This document shows positions 11,073 through 21,438 of a stretch of DNA of 64,000 bases, piece by piece; position 1 is the stretch's first letter, and every line of letters starts with the position of its first letter. The notes below the pieces were generated by a model. The model was given only the letters and a program-made list of their open reading frames with translations, ran no database searches and had not been told where the DNA came from. A program made the translations under genes and the position numbers. The DNA lies in assembly GCF_963678635.1 (NCBI RefSeq), contig NC_087066.1, positions 16,225,949 to 16,289,948 of the forward strand, given 5' to 3'. The DNA is from Symsagittifera roscoffensis. Taxonomy: Eukaryota; Xenacoelomorpha; Acoela; Convolutidae.

Positions 11073-12476
11073 CTTTTGCGAGGAAGACGAATGTTACATT
11101 TGAGAAACAAAAACTTAAACAGTAAACAGACAGATAAAGCATCACTGGAACAATTTTGGGAAGTTTTTGTCGAACTGGCAAAGAAATGCGATATATCCGG
11201 AGGAGAAGACGAATGGATGAGAGATATTTTTTTAGTAATATGAAGAACTCGGACACCCAACGGAAATTTCTTTCGGAAACTCTCCCATCCCTAGAAGCCC
11301 TAAATGTGGCACTAATAGATGAAAAAGGCATAACGAAATATACGAAAATGACAAATACTCTTAAGTCTGACGGATCATCTGTAAATAAACCTTTTAATGA
11401 TTTTAAAGTAAAAAAAGAACCAGATTCAAATTTTGAACGGAGTTACACTTGTATAAAATGCGGTGGCACGTTCTCCAAAGGCCCTTTGGCGGTGCAAAAG
11501 ACACAACTCGTTCATTATGTAAACACAGAGGAAATTTTACCAGACTTTGTAAACCCCGCCGTAAAATGTAAATATAGTAGATAGTCAATTAGTACATAAT
11601 ACAGATGGTAATTATCTTTCGGAACAACCAAATGTACATAACGACCTTGTATATAGAGAATGTTGTGGAGTTATCAACGCTTGGTCAGAATCCGGAAAGA
11701 GCGATACAATGTAACAAATGTAACAACTGTTTACGATAACCAAGGGAATAAACTCAAAAGTTATAAAAGAATGGACTCGGAAAAGAAAACCAAGTAATCC
11801 TCAATACACAGGTCAACTTCGCCAGCCCTGTGAGCTTCCTCAGTAGAAAAACACTCCATAAATTAAAACTACGAGACCCGTACTTGAAGATTTTTTTGGT
11901 GGACTAATCTATGAAAAACCTATACGGTGGATTCGCAGAAAACGCAACAAAGATCACTGGAAAACTAATCATCCCCATCTTCGCAAATGGATGGTCTCAC
12001 AACGAATGTCACTTTTTCTTAACAGAAGGCGACGAGAGATTTATTCTTGGAAACGATAATCTGCCAAAAGTGGGAATCGAAGTCCCTCAGAGAGACCACA
12101 TTATCAGACCAAGAAGACACGAAAGTCTATGAATAAAATTTCCCTGGCCAAAAAAGAGATTGATACTATGACCTAGACGTTTAAACAATTATTCCTTCGG
12201 ATTGCAAACATGGAAAATCAAACAAAAATTTACCACTTTCATGAACAATTATAACCAGTTCAACAGAACAGTAGACGTGTTACCCCTCATTTACTCGACG
12301 CAGTAAAAGCGGAATTACAGCGACCTAAATATGAAAACAAAATAAAAATTTAGAAAATTATGACGATGTTAGATTCATTAGTCCAAGCCTTGTCACTTGC
12401 AGAAAAGACAAATCGATAAAAATTGCACTGGATTCGAAATTTATCAACAAATAAGTATACCTGAAACAAATACCAA
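11073..12476 (+). pseudogene. Array unit 5: gag C-terminus, protease, RT start
   Basis: Gag fragment 11156-11584, protease fragment 11911-12132 (FILGNDNLPKVGIEV), and the RT start near 12360-12476 ending FINK..ISIPETNTK. This unit runs without a break into RT motif A, so its right edge is the original element sequence. Confidence 0.75.
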
Positions 12477-12617
12477 GGGCCTAGCAGACTTCAATTGTTT
12501 GATCATTTTGCCCCTAAAATTTCAAACGGTTCCACTGGAGAAGTCTTGTTTACCAAATTGGACTTATAAAAGGCTTAGAGCCAAGTCTCACTAGACAATT
12601 TTAATAGTAGCCAGTGG
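12477..12617 (+). pseudogene. RT motif A fragment of the Gypsy element
   Basis: In shifted frames the segment gives a KISNGSTGE-like stretch followed by EVLFTKLDL and, through two stop codons, the motif-A pattern F-x-LDL-x-AY-x-Q near 12540-12600. The conserved motif-A Asp is present. The homology stops where the TTAGGG tract begins, so the YxDD palm, connection and RNase H are all missing. Confidence 0.7.
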
Positions 12618-12683
12618 TTAGGGTTAGGGTTAGGGTTAGGGTTAGGGTTAGGGTTAGGGTTATGGTTAGGGTTAGGGTTAGGG
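12618..12683 (+). repeat. Interstitial telomeric repeat, 11 units of TTAGGG
   Basis: Seven perfect TTAGGG units, one TTATGG variant, then three perfect units, 66 bp in all. The tract is bounded by RT coding remnants on the left and integrase coding remnants on the right. It lies inside a retroelement, not at a chromosome end. The repeat is the standard telomere sequence of most animals and of several other eukaryotic groups. Confidence 0.95.
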
Positions 12684-12881
12684 TTAATCATTTTTACCTC
12701 AAGAAAAGCTGTTATGAAGACACTTCATGAAGCTCTTCCGGGACAACTCGACATGAAATACCTCGTCCAGTATTTAGGGTTAGGGTTAGGGTTAATCATT
12801 TTTACCTCAAGAAAAGCTGTTATGAAGACACTTCATGAAGCTCTTCCGGGACAACTCGACATGAAATACCTCGTCCAGTAT
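12684..12881 (+). repeat. 90-bp integrase segment duplicated around three TTAGGG units
   Basis: The stretch from TTAATCATTTTTACC to CCTCGTCCAGTAT occurs at 12684-12773 and again at 12792-12881. Between the copies lie exactly three TTAGGG units (12774-12791). The duplicate is part of the integrase zinc-binding region. The ends of the duplication coincide with TTA, giving microhomology to the telomere repeat. Confidence 0.95.
12774..12791 (+). repeat. Second interstitial telomeric tract, three TTAGGG units
   Basis: Three perfect TTAGGG units separate the two copies of the 90-bp integrase segment. The first T-T-A is shared with the end of the first copy (GTATTTAGGG). Confidence 0.9.
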
Positions 12882-13503
12882 TTACTGTGGCCTCACAAAA
12901 ACTGTCATTGTTATTTTCACGGTATAAACTAATCTCAATGCACACAAACTGGTAAGACTGTAAAAACATTTATTCCTTATACTCAAATCAGCGATTTACC
13001 ATCTTAATCTGAGCTAATAAGGAATTACTTTTTTATTTCGCCGGTCCTTTGAATTCCAGTTGGGGGAAATTGAATACATTTTATTATGCATTGACAGATT
13101 TTCAAATATTGCTTCGGCTAAAACAACATCTTTCACTTCTTCAAATACTGTGATTATTTTTTTCAGGATTAAGGATTTTTTCAAATTACTCGGCATTCTC
13201 TTTTCTATCCGTGTCGACCACGCATCGTGTTTTAATAAGAAAAACTTTAATTTACTTTGTGATTCCAATAAAATGTGTTCTAATCTTTTGTACAGTTGGC
13301 AACCATCGCTCGAATGGTTTAGCGGAAAAGCTTGTACCTACTGTATCAATTATATTATCAGCAATGGCTTACGAACACTAGAAACCTACTTTACAACAAG
13401 TGGTCTCAAAAATTATCTGGAATCTTTGTTCGTCTTTCCAATCAAAAATCAAACTTTTGAAATACACTACAATAGAAAACCAAATACGATGTGGAAACTT
13501 TAA
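12792..13503 (+). pseudogene. Integrase (zinc-binding and catalytic core) of the Gypsy element
   Basis: The H2C2 zinc-binding region is recognisable as KAVMKTLHEALPGQLDMKYL, then WPH and C-x2-C (SQCTQTG) near 12800-12960. The catalytic core lies at 13060-13503: IDRFSNIASAKTT (first Asp, near 13093), SIRVDHASCF (second Asp, near 13216) and SLEWFSGKA (likely Glu, near 13312). Asp to Glu spacing is about 32 residues instead of 35, so a few codons are lost. Stops and frameshifts upstream mean no enzyme is made. Confidence 0.8.
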
Positions 13504-13929
13504 ACTCTAATTTATACTCCGATGGAATTTGTAAAAAGGAAAGTCAATCCTCAGCAGTAGACGGGCAACCAAATGGAACTCTGATGACCAGGTTGAGGAT
13601 GTATATAAGGACACTTAAGTCCCAAATGAAAACCAAAATCGGTTGGAGATAGGCTACGAGTCAGACTACCGCCACCATTCAAGCCTTCTTCGTGTCGAAT
13701 GCCATTACAAAGTCTTTTCAAAGGTAAAGTACTTCGGAAAACTAAGGGAAGTATCAGCGGAAACCCCTTTTACAGAAAACTTAACCTGAAATTTAGAAAA
13801 GCTTCAAAAACCACGGTATATTTATCCGACGGAAAAACTATTAGAATATCGGACATCGCTCTTCAGAAATCAAACTCGTCAACTATTCGTTCCTTGAGAA
13901 AAAAATATTTCCTTTCCGGTACTTCCTGA
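13504..13929 (+). pseudogene. Integrase C-terminal region of the Gypsy element
   Basis: The 13699-13929 frame encodes GNPFYRKLNLKFRKASKTTV followed by YLSDGKTIRISDIA. This resembles the region after the integrase core in Mag-like Ty3/Gypsy elements, where a small beta-rich domain ends in a V-x-L-x-DGK-x-IR pattern. A stop at 13927 ends the frame. The preceding 13504-13698 stretch has only broken frames. Confidence 0.55.
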
Positions 13930-15242
13930 CTCTGATTTTGAAGCAGGTTCAAAGCGGACTACGAAAGCGAAACCAACCACTACGAGAAAAACAAGCTCGA
14001 AGACAAGACTCCAATTAAGTTAGCCACCTCTGATAACGAAACAAGGGCCAGAGTCTCAAAACCATCAGCCAAACCGGACAAAAACAGACCCCCATGTGAC
14101 AAGAAACAGATCACAAACACACGTTGTTTAGCTTGCTATGAATTAATAATTAATTTTGTCGGAAACATCAGATACTAGTGATTGGGAATAGATGATGGAA
14201 TGTTTTCCCTGCAGAGATTTGATTAGAGAACGTATCATTTTCGCTAAAACTAGAGACCCAGAACCTAATATTCCCATCTTAGACTCATACATAGCTTGGG
14301 ATAACATTTGAACTGATAATTTAGACGGCCAATTTGTATCATCGGACCCACTAAATTGCCTAATTAGCATAATTCCCGCAGGACAGAGTCGGACTCATTT
14401 TCTGCCAACCTGACAGTCTCCAAAAACATCAGAGGCCAAACAACCCGACTATCCGCCGGTTAAACAAAAGACCTCTTAAAAGGACGCGACAATAGGCTTC
14501 ACAATCTACGTTATAATCGATTCTTCGGACTAGAACACCGCTACCCAAGAGTCTTCTAAGAACAACATCACCGGTAACGGATTGAAACTTCGTCGGTCTG
14601 GCTGAAATCTAGGACCTCCCCAGTAGTTTTACGGTAAAAGGCTTTAAATAGACATTTAAGATAGCCAAGACAATCGGCCGCGAAAAGTGACAAATCTGAT
14701 CGTCCTCGATCATCATAAACAATCAGGATTGGACAGAACGACTTCTCCCCCATTTCCTTCGGATGAGAAAAACCCAATGTTCTCAATACATTCCCTCGAT
14801 TAAACGGCTAACGCCTCAAAGACTGTTTCACCGGACTTACTATCCTTTTGTTCAACAGACCAATCCTTCAGAGTAGCCCTGGACAACTTAAACAAAATCG
14901 GAAATTTGGACAGTGAATTGCTTAACGCTGTACTGCCAAAATTTATAAAAGGTGAGGAAAACTAAAACAGTAAACTTTTGCCGAATTTTCCTTAATCTAT
15001 CTTGTTTTTCGTTTGGTTTTAAATTTGGATCTCTTAGTACAAACCTGCAGTGCTAAGAAAACTTGTCTTCCATCTTTGTTTTAATTTTCTTACTCAGTTA
15101 CTACTAGTGTAACCCCTATGTGCTAAATTCCGTCGGATCTACTCCGACAATCCAGTTAATTAGTTAGTTGAATTGTTTATTCATCAATTAATTTGTCGTG
15201 TTATTGATAGTGCTTAACCTTCCTTCTTCTTGTCAATGAGAA
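13930..15242 (+). other. Uncharacterised 3' internal part of the Gypsy element
   Basis: Lies between the integrase tail and the 3' LTR and should hold the pol tail and the polypurine tract. No frame longer than about 75 codons is open on either strand and no family is recognised. The bases before the LTR (AATGAGAA) are only weakly purine-rich, so the polypurine tract has decayed. Confidence 0.5.
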
Positions 15243-15456
15243 TGTTGTGAATTGCACAATTTTATCTTACCATTGTAAATAATTGCGATTTGTTATGACT
15301 GGTACTGACGATATTATGACCTTGATTTGCTCCTTTTCTCCGGCGGAGAGAACGCTTGCTCACTTTTTAATGTCTTAACTTTGAGATTATTTCATTTTTT
15401 TTAGCCTTAAATTTGTACATAAGTAGAATTAGCCGTAACAAAGAAACATTTCATCA
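15243..15456 (+). repeat. 3' LTR of the Gypsy element
   Basis: Matches 4837-5048 from TGTTGTGAATTGCA to AAACATTTCATCA. It is followed by CTTTT, which compares with CTCTT before the 5' LTR. Confidence 0.85.
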
Positions 15457-17690
15457 CTTTTACCCGTCCCCCGCTCTCTGCAATACCCCCTGAGCTTAAG
15501 CTTGTTTTGCAAAGCTACTAATTACTTTCGAAACTTTTTGATCATTTTAGGTTTAATAACAGAACAAAAAGATGTCAATTGTACTAAAAGTGAAGTGAGG
15601 TTATATCAAAACATTTGTTACGAATATTTTGTTAAGACGTTATTTTTATGCTAGAATAACTTTCTTATGGCTAAATTTTTTTTGACTAAATCTTTCTTAT
15701 GGCTAAATGTTTTCTGAGACAAGTTGAGATCATATTTGAAAAATGAAGCCGATATACCTAAAAAATGGATGGCTTGACCACTTTACTCAAAAAACTTTCT
15801 GTGTTTTACATAGCCTACAGTCATAGAAATCAACCTACGTTTTTGCTTATGTAATAACTGACTAATTGGTAAGACTAATTTGTAATTTGTAAGTTTTTTA
15901 ATTCTCAATTATGATCAAAAACAGAATTTTTTTCAATCAAATTTGTTCCCCAACGCCTTTACGGCAACTAACTTTTCTTCCTCATTTCCTAACTTTTCTT
16001 GAGTTCAAACAAAGTTTAGCAAGAGAAAAAATGCATATCTTTAATTATGATGCCAATTTTTATGAAGGACCCCTTACGGCAGAAGGACAAATGATCGAAA
16101 ATTATGTTAACCAGGCCATTACGAGGCCAAACTGTGCATGTTGTGAATTTTAAGCGGATTCCACCACAAGCGAAAGTCAGATTTTTTGTGCTGCTGTTTT
16201 TCTCATATCTTCTCTGCAGTTTGGATTCCACAGAAAAATAACTAAAACACTGTGTTGCTCAAAATCGCTCCAAAAACAGGCAACAACATGTGTGAAATTC
16301 GGAACCAGTTTCTCGAATGCATGAACAAAAAAACATGAATTAAGTAAACTTAAGCTGTATCGCAATTCGCAACTTTAAGTGGATTCCGCAAATGATAAGA
16401 CAAAACCGCAAACTGTAAGCGGAAACCGCAAACTGTAAGCGGAATCCGCAAATTGTAAACGGAATCCGCATAAATTTGCCGAATCCATTTACATTTGCGG
16501 AATTCAGAACAAAAACCTATATTTGCTTGTTGCGGAATCCTCAACAAATCAACGTGGCGAGAAAATTTACATTAGAGGTGTTTGTACTTGGAATCCACTG
16601 AATTTTTGTAAGTGGAATCTACTTACATTTAGGAACATAATTAAGGTCTTGTCTCTGGAAACGATGAACACATAGGCAAAAAATTGTGCGCCTATCCAGC
16701 GCACAGTTTGGCCCCATAATGGCGTGGATCTACCATTTACTTGAGGGTTGAGGCGGAAATTTCACACAAGTTTCGAAATCCTTATAAAGACCTTTTTCGA
16801 CCAAAATTTCTGAACTCCCCTAAATCCGCTACTGATGTTAGCCAATTTTGACTCGGTAAACAAAAAAACTTACAGAAATGACCGTGAAACGTGGTTTAAC
16901 GTGCATTGTGAAAAAGACTTAGATTCATCAAAATTCTTGCTCTTTTTTGGGGCAAAAAAAATGATCCCAATTTTTACTCAATCTGTCAAAAAAAAAACAA
17001 GTAAACACGACATATTTTGTTTATCATAAAATTAACTGAACTATTTAGTTGAATATGGTTTAAGATACAATGATTTGGCTCTGTACTTCACCCTTTGATC
17101 GACAATTTTTATAAGTTCTATGGCGTTTTTTGCATCAAAATACTATAAATTTGAGGCAGAGCTGTGCTCCACAAAAGGAGTACTCCACAAAAGGAAAATC
17201 CTTTTGGAGGCCAGCACTTGTTTAGCGGAGACCGACCAACATTCATCTTCGATAGAAAACTCATAAAACAAAGTTTACTCTTAGTATTAACTTGTACTTT
17301 AAATTTTATTTCTTCATAACCCATTTTATACTGCTGAACTACATCTATTTTAGGCTGACCGACCGTGGCAGTGGTTTTTAATGACAGCAACGTACAATAA
17401 GAGGGCCTAGCAAATTTTTGTTTGAATTTTTTGGATTTTTTGATCAATTGCCCAACCTTCCAACTTATACTAAGAATTAAGTGAACGAATAAAGTGAAAA
17501 CACAATCGGATGCCTTAAATAGCCCAATTGATAGTTAATGATTAGCAGCTTGTATGTGTGAGCTTTGTGAAATTGAAAGCGTGTATTTTCAATGGCATTT
17601 TGTCTCTGCTTGCTTGCAAGTTTGCTTGATTCAAGATGAAATTTTAAATCCAGTTAATTAGTAATTAAGCATTTTTTCAGACACAAAAAA
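15457..17690. other. AT-rich non-coding region
   Basis: No frame shows recognisable protein similarity. It contains a short 20-bp minisatellite (16361-16486) and scattered GGATTCC-containing stretches around it on both sides (near 16155, 16212, 16590). The open frames of 60-110 codons have a low-complexity composition and look like chance. Confidence 0.5.
16361..16486. repeat. 20-bp minisatellite, about six copies
   Basis: Consecutive units resemble CCGCAAACTGTAAGCGGAAA with one to several changes each, from 16361 to 16486. Each unit carries a short inverted pair (CCGC..GCGG), so single strands could form small hairpins. The GGATTCC edge also appears singly in the flanks. Confidence 0.8.
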
Positions 17691-18640
17691 AACTTTTTTT
17701 GTTTGTTGTTCAATCTTTCAAAGAAAGTGACGGACTATTTGTGCTCGGGGGGCTTTTTAATCAGACCAATTTAACAAAACTCTGGTAACTCGGGGGAGGG
17801 ATCAATATTTTGATCTGCGCATGGCTTTTCTTTTGCATGTGGCTACTTGGTTTTATTAAACTCATCGCGTCTATGAAAAATAAAAAGAAATTAGTGAAAA
17901 TGGCTTTTGCGGTCCGAAAATTATCAATATGATCGATTCCCATGCTGCACTCAGACAACAAAATGGATTAAGTAAAAAATTAAAATTCAATGTATTTTGT
18001 CAAACTTAAATTATATATTAATTAAATTAATTATATCCCAATTAAAATCAAATAAAAAGAATTGGTTTTTATTGTTCCGACTTTCGATACGAAAGTATCG
18101 GAATATTTGTGCTCGGGGTGGGTTTTTTTTCCTCGGACAAATTTTGACTTTTTAACATGCCGTTTTTGACGGAATTTTTTAATATCTTTCGAAAGGTATT
18201 GTTTTCCTGAGCTCAAATTTGAAAAAAAATTTTACCTGTGATCTTTTTTCAAAAAGTTACAATGGTTTAAAGATTGCCATTTTGGCCAATTTGGGACAAT
18301 TTGGAACAATTAAAACGCGATATATTTGGCGCTATTAGCGCGTAAGCGGAGAGTTAATCCGTTGTAGAAATTGTTCCAAGTTGGTTGAAAGAAGCTTATT
18401 TGCCATAATTGATTTGTTACAAGGAGCAAAATTTATCCTTTCCTTGTTTATATGGCGTGTGGGGGAAGAATTTCATCAAAAAAAATTCAAATTTTAGATC
18501 TTTTTTCATTTTGTTTCATTTCATTTAAGGTTTTGAAGTTATTACTGCTGCATAAACCTTAAAAAGGCAGTCCGAACATTCAGGATTTCGCCCTGATACG
18601 AGCAGTCTTAATAACTTTATTTCTGTTTCACTTCGTGCGA
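17690..18640 (+). repeat. Dispersed repeat family, copy near 18 kb
   Basis: Contains, in order, GTGCTCGGGG (17741, and GTGCTCGGGGTGGG at 18109), a core GCGATATATTTGGCGCTATT continuing AGCGCGTAAGCGGAG (18314-18352), GCGTGTGGGGG (near 18455), and CTGATACGAGCAGTCTT (18592-18610). The same blocks in largely the same order occur near 54 kb, and subsets near 58 kb and 60 kb. No coding frame is present. It is probably a non-autonomous mobile element of unknown class. Confidence 0.6.
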
Positions 18641-18750
18641 AGTTTTGCTAGAATTTCTACATTTATCGATTGAGTAATGCGGAAAATTTGCGAAGCGAGT
18701 GTACGGCCTTCTCAAATTCTATACTGAAACTTTCTCGACTTGCAGTACAA

Positions 18751-18985
18751 AACAGTTAACTTTTCCCTCCCCCACCCCCAAACGTTTGCATCTTTGCCCC
18801 TTTACAACCCCCACTCCAAATTTTTCCTCATCACCCCCAAACTGAACCACAACCCCCTTTCCAACCTGAATAACCCCCACCCCTGACCGGAACCACATAA
18901 CCCCCCACAGACACACCTGAACCAAATCTTCTCTTCTCTTCATCTGGGGTCTGGCGGGGGTGGGAGTTTGCTTGAGGTGGGGCAG
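18751..18985. repeat. C-rich block followed by a G-rich block
   Basis: From 18751 to about 18930 the plus strand is dominated by C runs (CCCTCCCCCACCCCCAAAC and similar). It then switches to G-rich at 18945-18985 (GGGGTCTGGCGGGGGTGGG). The two halves could fold back on each other, or form i-motif and G-quadruplex structures. A 95-codon minus-strand frame here is a composition artefact. A similar arrangement lies at 55270-55720. Confidence 0.6.
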
Positions 18986-19019
18986 GGCAATCGGTTCATA
19001 TTGCAAGGGGAACTAACCT

Positions 19020-21238
19020 AAGTTTAAAACAAAGAAAAAACTTTAAGTGCATTGAAGTTTGCATCAATTTTCATTGATTATAATTGATTGTTTTTCTTTT
19101 TCATAGACCTTGACGTTAAAGTTTAAATTTAATTGAGTTATATCCTTGGAACTCCTCTGTGGATCCATACGCGACTCCAATAGCCTCATTTAATTTTTAA
19201 TATGGCTAGCGTAATGTTCATAGTTTTGCCAATGCGCATTTTATCAAATAATTCGAGACCAAGTAAAGGGTAGTCAAAACACTCAAGGTTTTGCTCTGAT
19301 ACGAGCAGTCTTGTTTATATATCATATGAAAACTATTGTTTTCCTACAAAACTCTTACAGTTTGCTAAACTGATGTCATTGAAATTTCAAAGAAGTTCGT
19401 TCTTGTTTTTCCGTAAAAAGTCTATGTATCGTCAGAAAAAAGACCATTTTTTGTTTGCTGTTATTAAGTTGATTTTCTTAATATTGGTTTTTTTTTATTA
19501 CTGTTATGATATTATGTCGGATATTTTAAATATTTTTATTTTGTTATGAAGGTGAAGGTTAATTTGATGACTATCGTTATAACTTTTAAGGCAAATGTGT
19601 TTCTTGTTTCAATTTTTAAATTTATTGTGATGGTTTGAAAGATTTGAAATACATTCTAAGTAGAATATTTTTGTTTGGAAAAAGCAAGGAAAGGTTATAC
19701 TGCAAGAAAAGGTTATAATTGGTGAGAAACTTGACTTTTTGATTCACTTTGTATCAAAAATTGATGCTTTATTTGTTTCTATTACGTCGTGATAATCTTT
19801 TCCACCAGTTTGAGACTGTATTTTGCGAATCATTTCTGTGCAAACCACAAATCCAAGGCTGGTCGGCGCATATGATCTTAATTTTGAACCAACGAAAAGT
19901 CAAAAAATCGCCAGGGTTTGTGTATGGAAATTGAGGAGTCCAGCTACGACCCACACTCAGTCGGTAGGGAACTCCAGGCTGCTCATGTTTTAATCCTCCC
20001 AAATTATTCACTCGTTTCAATCTTCCCATGGCAAATCCAATTTTGGTTATAACGTTAACATTACAACCAGGCAAATAATATGACATCAAGTAATTAAGAT
20101 GTTTATCAACTTCAGAATAATCAGTTAGCTTAGTGATATATTCAATAGGGGTCATTAATGCTTGTCTGTAACCATTATTGAAGTAGTAATGATTTTGACC
20201 TATAGAGCCGACAATTAACTGTACCTAATAGCTTATCCTTGATAATGTTTTTTAAAAAATTGTGCAAGTTAATGTTTTTAAACAGAAATTTTCCTGAATA
20301 AAACTTAACTAGCGAAGTTTACAAAATAACCTATTTTTGCATTTGAACAGATACAAAAATAATTCGTTTTTTTTCTCTGTTTCAGTCATACAATTATTTT
20401 TTTGAAAACCGAATGAAGTTATCTCACACAGCGAACTTTTAGATTTTCCTGAAAGCTAATTGAAAGCTAAAATTGTTGATTGGAATACTTCTCTATTAAC
20501 GTTCGATTGTTTTTGCAAATTTTGCAAATTTTGGAGTTGAACTTACGTGGTAGCTCATAAAAAATTAAAAAATTTCAGCATAATTGCAACATTGATATTT
20601 TTTTATAAATTTTTTCTTTTTTCAATAAATAAAGTATCTATGAGAGAGGGCTATAGAATAACAAACTAATTACTCGACAGTGAAAAGATTCATTTTATGT
20701 CGACTCGATTGTCTCTACATCCCTTCACAACACCCTTGGCTGACGACAAAATGATTATGAAGTTTGTACATCGGCTTGAATAAAGGTTCAGTTTCTATCG
20801 CAGAAAAATCTGTTGAGCCATAGCAGAGCCTCAGTCGATATCCGGCTCCTGCCTAACTGAGTGAATGCAGGATTGAACATTTCATTTTCGCGCACTTCGA
20901 AAGAAAGACAAAACACATGACAAACAACCTATCAAATCAAAAAGCCATCGGCATATTTATGTCGCGAAAAATACCATAGTTGATTTATTTTGAAGTGTGA
21001 AATGACTCTTCCCTACAACCATTTTCGAGGGTTCTGTGTACAATTAAGGAACTTACACAAAAAAGGTGTGATTTTTGTTAAAAATTGGAAACCTGAAGTC
21101 TCACGTTTCATAGATTAGGTCAAAAAATATTCTTATGAAACAAAAATAGTTTAAATCACACAATTAGGTCCGCGTAATTAATGCGCCATTCTTTCAAGTC
21201 GGATAGGTGTCCCAGAAACTAGATCTTTTTGGCAGTCA
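19020..21238. other. AT-rich non-coding region before the assembly gap
   Basis: Mostly AT-rich with no recognised element. CTGATACGAGCAGTCTTG at 19296-19313 is a lone match to the dispersed repeat family. One minus-strand frame at 19769-20155 is described separately. Confidence 0.45.
19769..20155 (-). CDS. Hypothetical 128-codon ORF, possible exon
   Basis: An open frame on the minus strand with ATG at 20155 and a composition more protein-like than its surroundings (for example GGLKHEQPGVPYRLSVGRSW, with several Trp, Pro and Gly residues). No family, membrane segment or motif is recognised. It could be one exon of a spliced gene, an old transposon remnant or chance. No flanking exons or convincing splice sites were found. 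It stands alone in non-coding DNA. Confidence 0.2.
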   Translation of the reverse strand: MTPIEYITKLTDYSEVDKHLNYLMSYYLPGCNVNVITKIGFAMGRLKRVNNLGGLKHEQPGVPYRLSVGRSWTPQFPYTNPGDFLTFRWFKIKIICADQPWICGLHRNDSQNTVSNWWKRLSRRNRNK

Positions 21239-21438
21239 NNNNNNNNNNNNNNNNNNNNNNNNNNNNNNNNNNNNNNNNNNNNNNNNNNNNNNNNNNNNNN
21301 NNNNNNNNNNNNNNNNNNNNNNNNNNNNNNNNNNNNNNNNNNNNNNNNNNNNNNNNNNNNNNNNNNNNNNNNNNNNNNNNNNNNNNNNNNNNNNNNNNNN
21401 NNNNNNNNNNNNNNNNNNNNNNNNNNNNNNNNNNNNNN
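21239..21438. other. Assembly gap of exactly 200 N
   Basis: A fixed-size run of N. The left side is AT-rich non-coding DNA and the right side is the interior of the giant minus-strand coding block. The missing stretch should contain the 3' end of that block and may be of any length. Confidence 1.

Larger units (their letters stand above)
5460..12476 (+). repeat. Five-copy 1.40-kb tandem array of gag-pro-RT sequence
   Basis: Units start at CTTTTGCGAGGAAGACG and end at AAATACCAA: 5460-6862, 6863-8263, 8264-9666, 9667-11072 and 11073-12476 (1403, 1401, 1403, 1406 and 1404 bp). At each junction the codons for the RT start (RFISP..KIALDSKFINK) are followed directly by mid-gag codons. The last unit instead continues into RT motif A, showing which junction is ancestral. 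Copies are very similar to one another and much more alike than the two LTRs are. Confidence 0.9.
4837..15456 (+). mobile_element. Ty3/Gypsy LTR retrotransposon, decayed and internally amplified
   Basis: Bounded by direct repeats of 212 and 214 bp that begin TGTTGTGAATTGCA and end ATCA. A TGG-starting primer-binding site follows the left LTR directly. The flanks CTCTT and CTTTT could be a degraded 5-bp target duplication. Internal order is gag, zinc knuckle, retropepsin, RT start, RT motif A, integrase H2C2, integrase core and integrase C-terminal region, which is Ty3/Gypsy order. Total length is 10.6 kb. Five 1.4-kb copies of the gag-pro-RT-start segment account for about 5.6 kb of excess, and RT palm plus RNase H are missing. 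All frames are broken. Confidence 0.85.

Noticed and set aside
6702-11588. Repeated minus-strand frames of 61-139 codons inside the 1.4-kb array
   Set aside because: They are antisense to recognisable gag and RT codons and recur only because the unit is tandem. They are shadows.
12615-12690. Chromosome end or telomere-to-telomere fusion
   Set aside because: The tract is short, in one orientation and embedded in a single retroelement with coding remnants on both sides.
16177-17447. Minus-strand frames of 62-109 codons
   Set aside because: No motif, AT-driven composition, and they overlap a minisatellite or unrelated frames.
18719-19006. 95-codon minus-strand frame
   Set aside because: It is a direct result of the C-rich/G-rich composition. 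It is Val/Gly-rich and has no motif.
21207-21238. Apparent inverted match between sequence left of the gap (CCCAGAAACTAGATCTTTTT) and the giant ORF right of it
   Set aside because: Only about 19 of 30 bases agree, in simple AT-rich sequence. Chance cannot be excluded.
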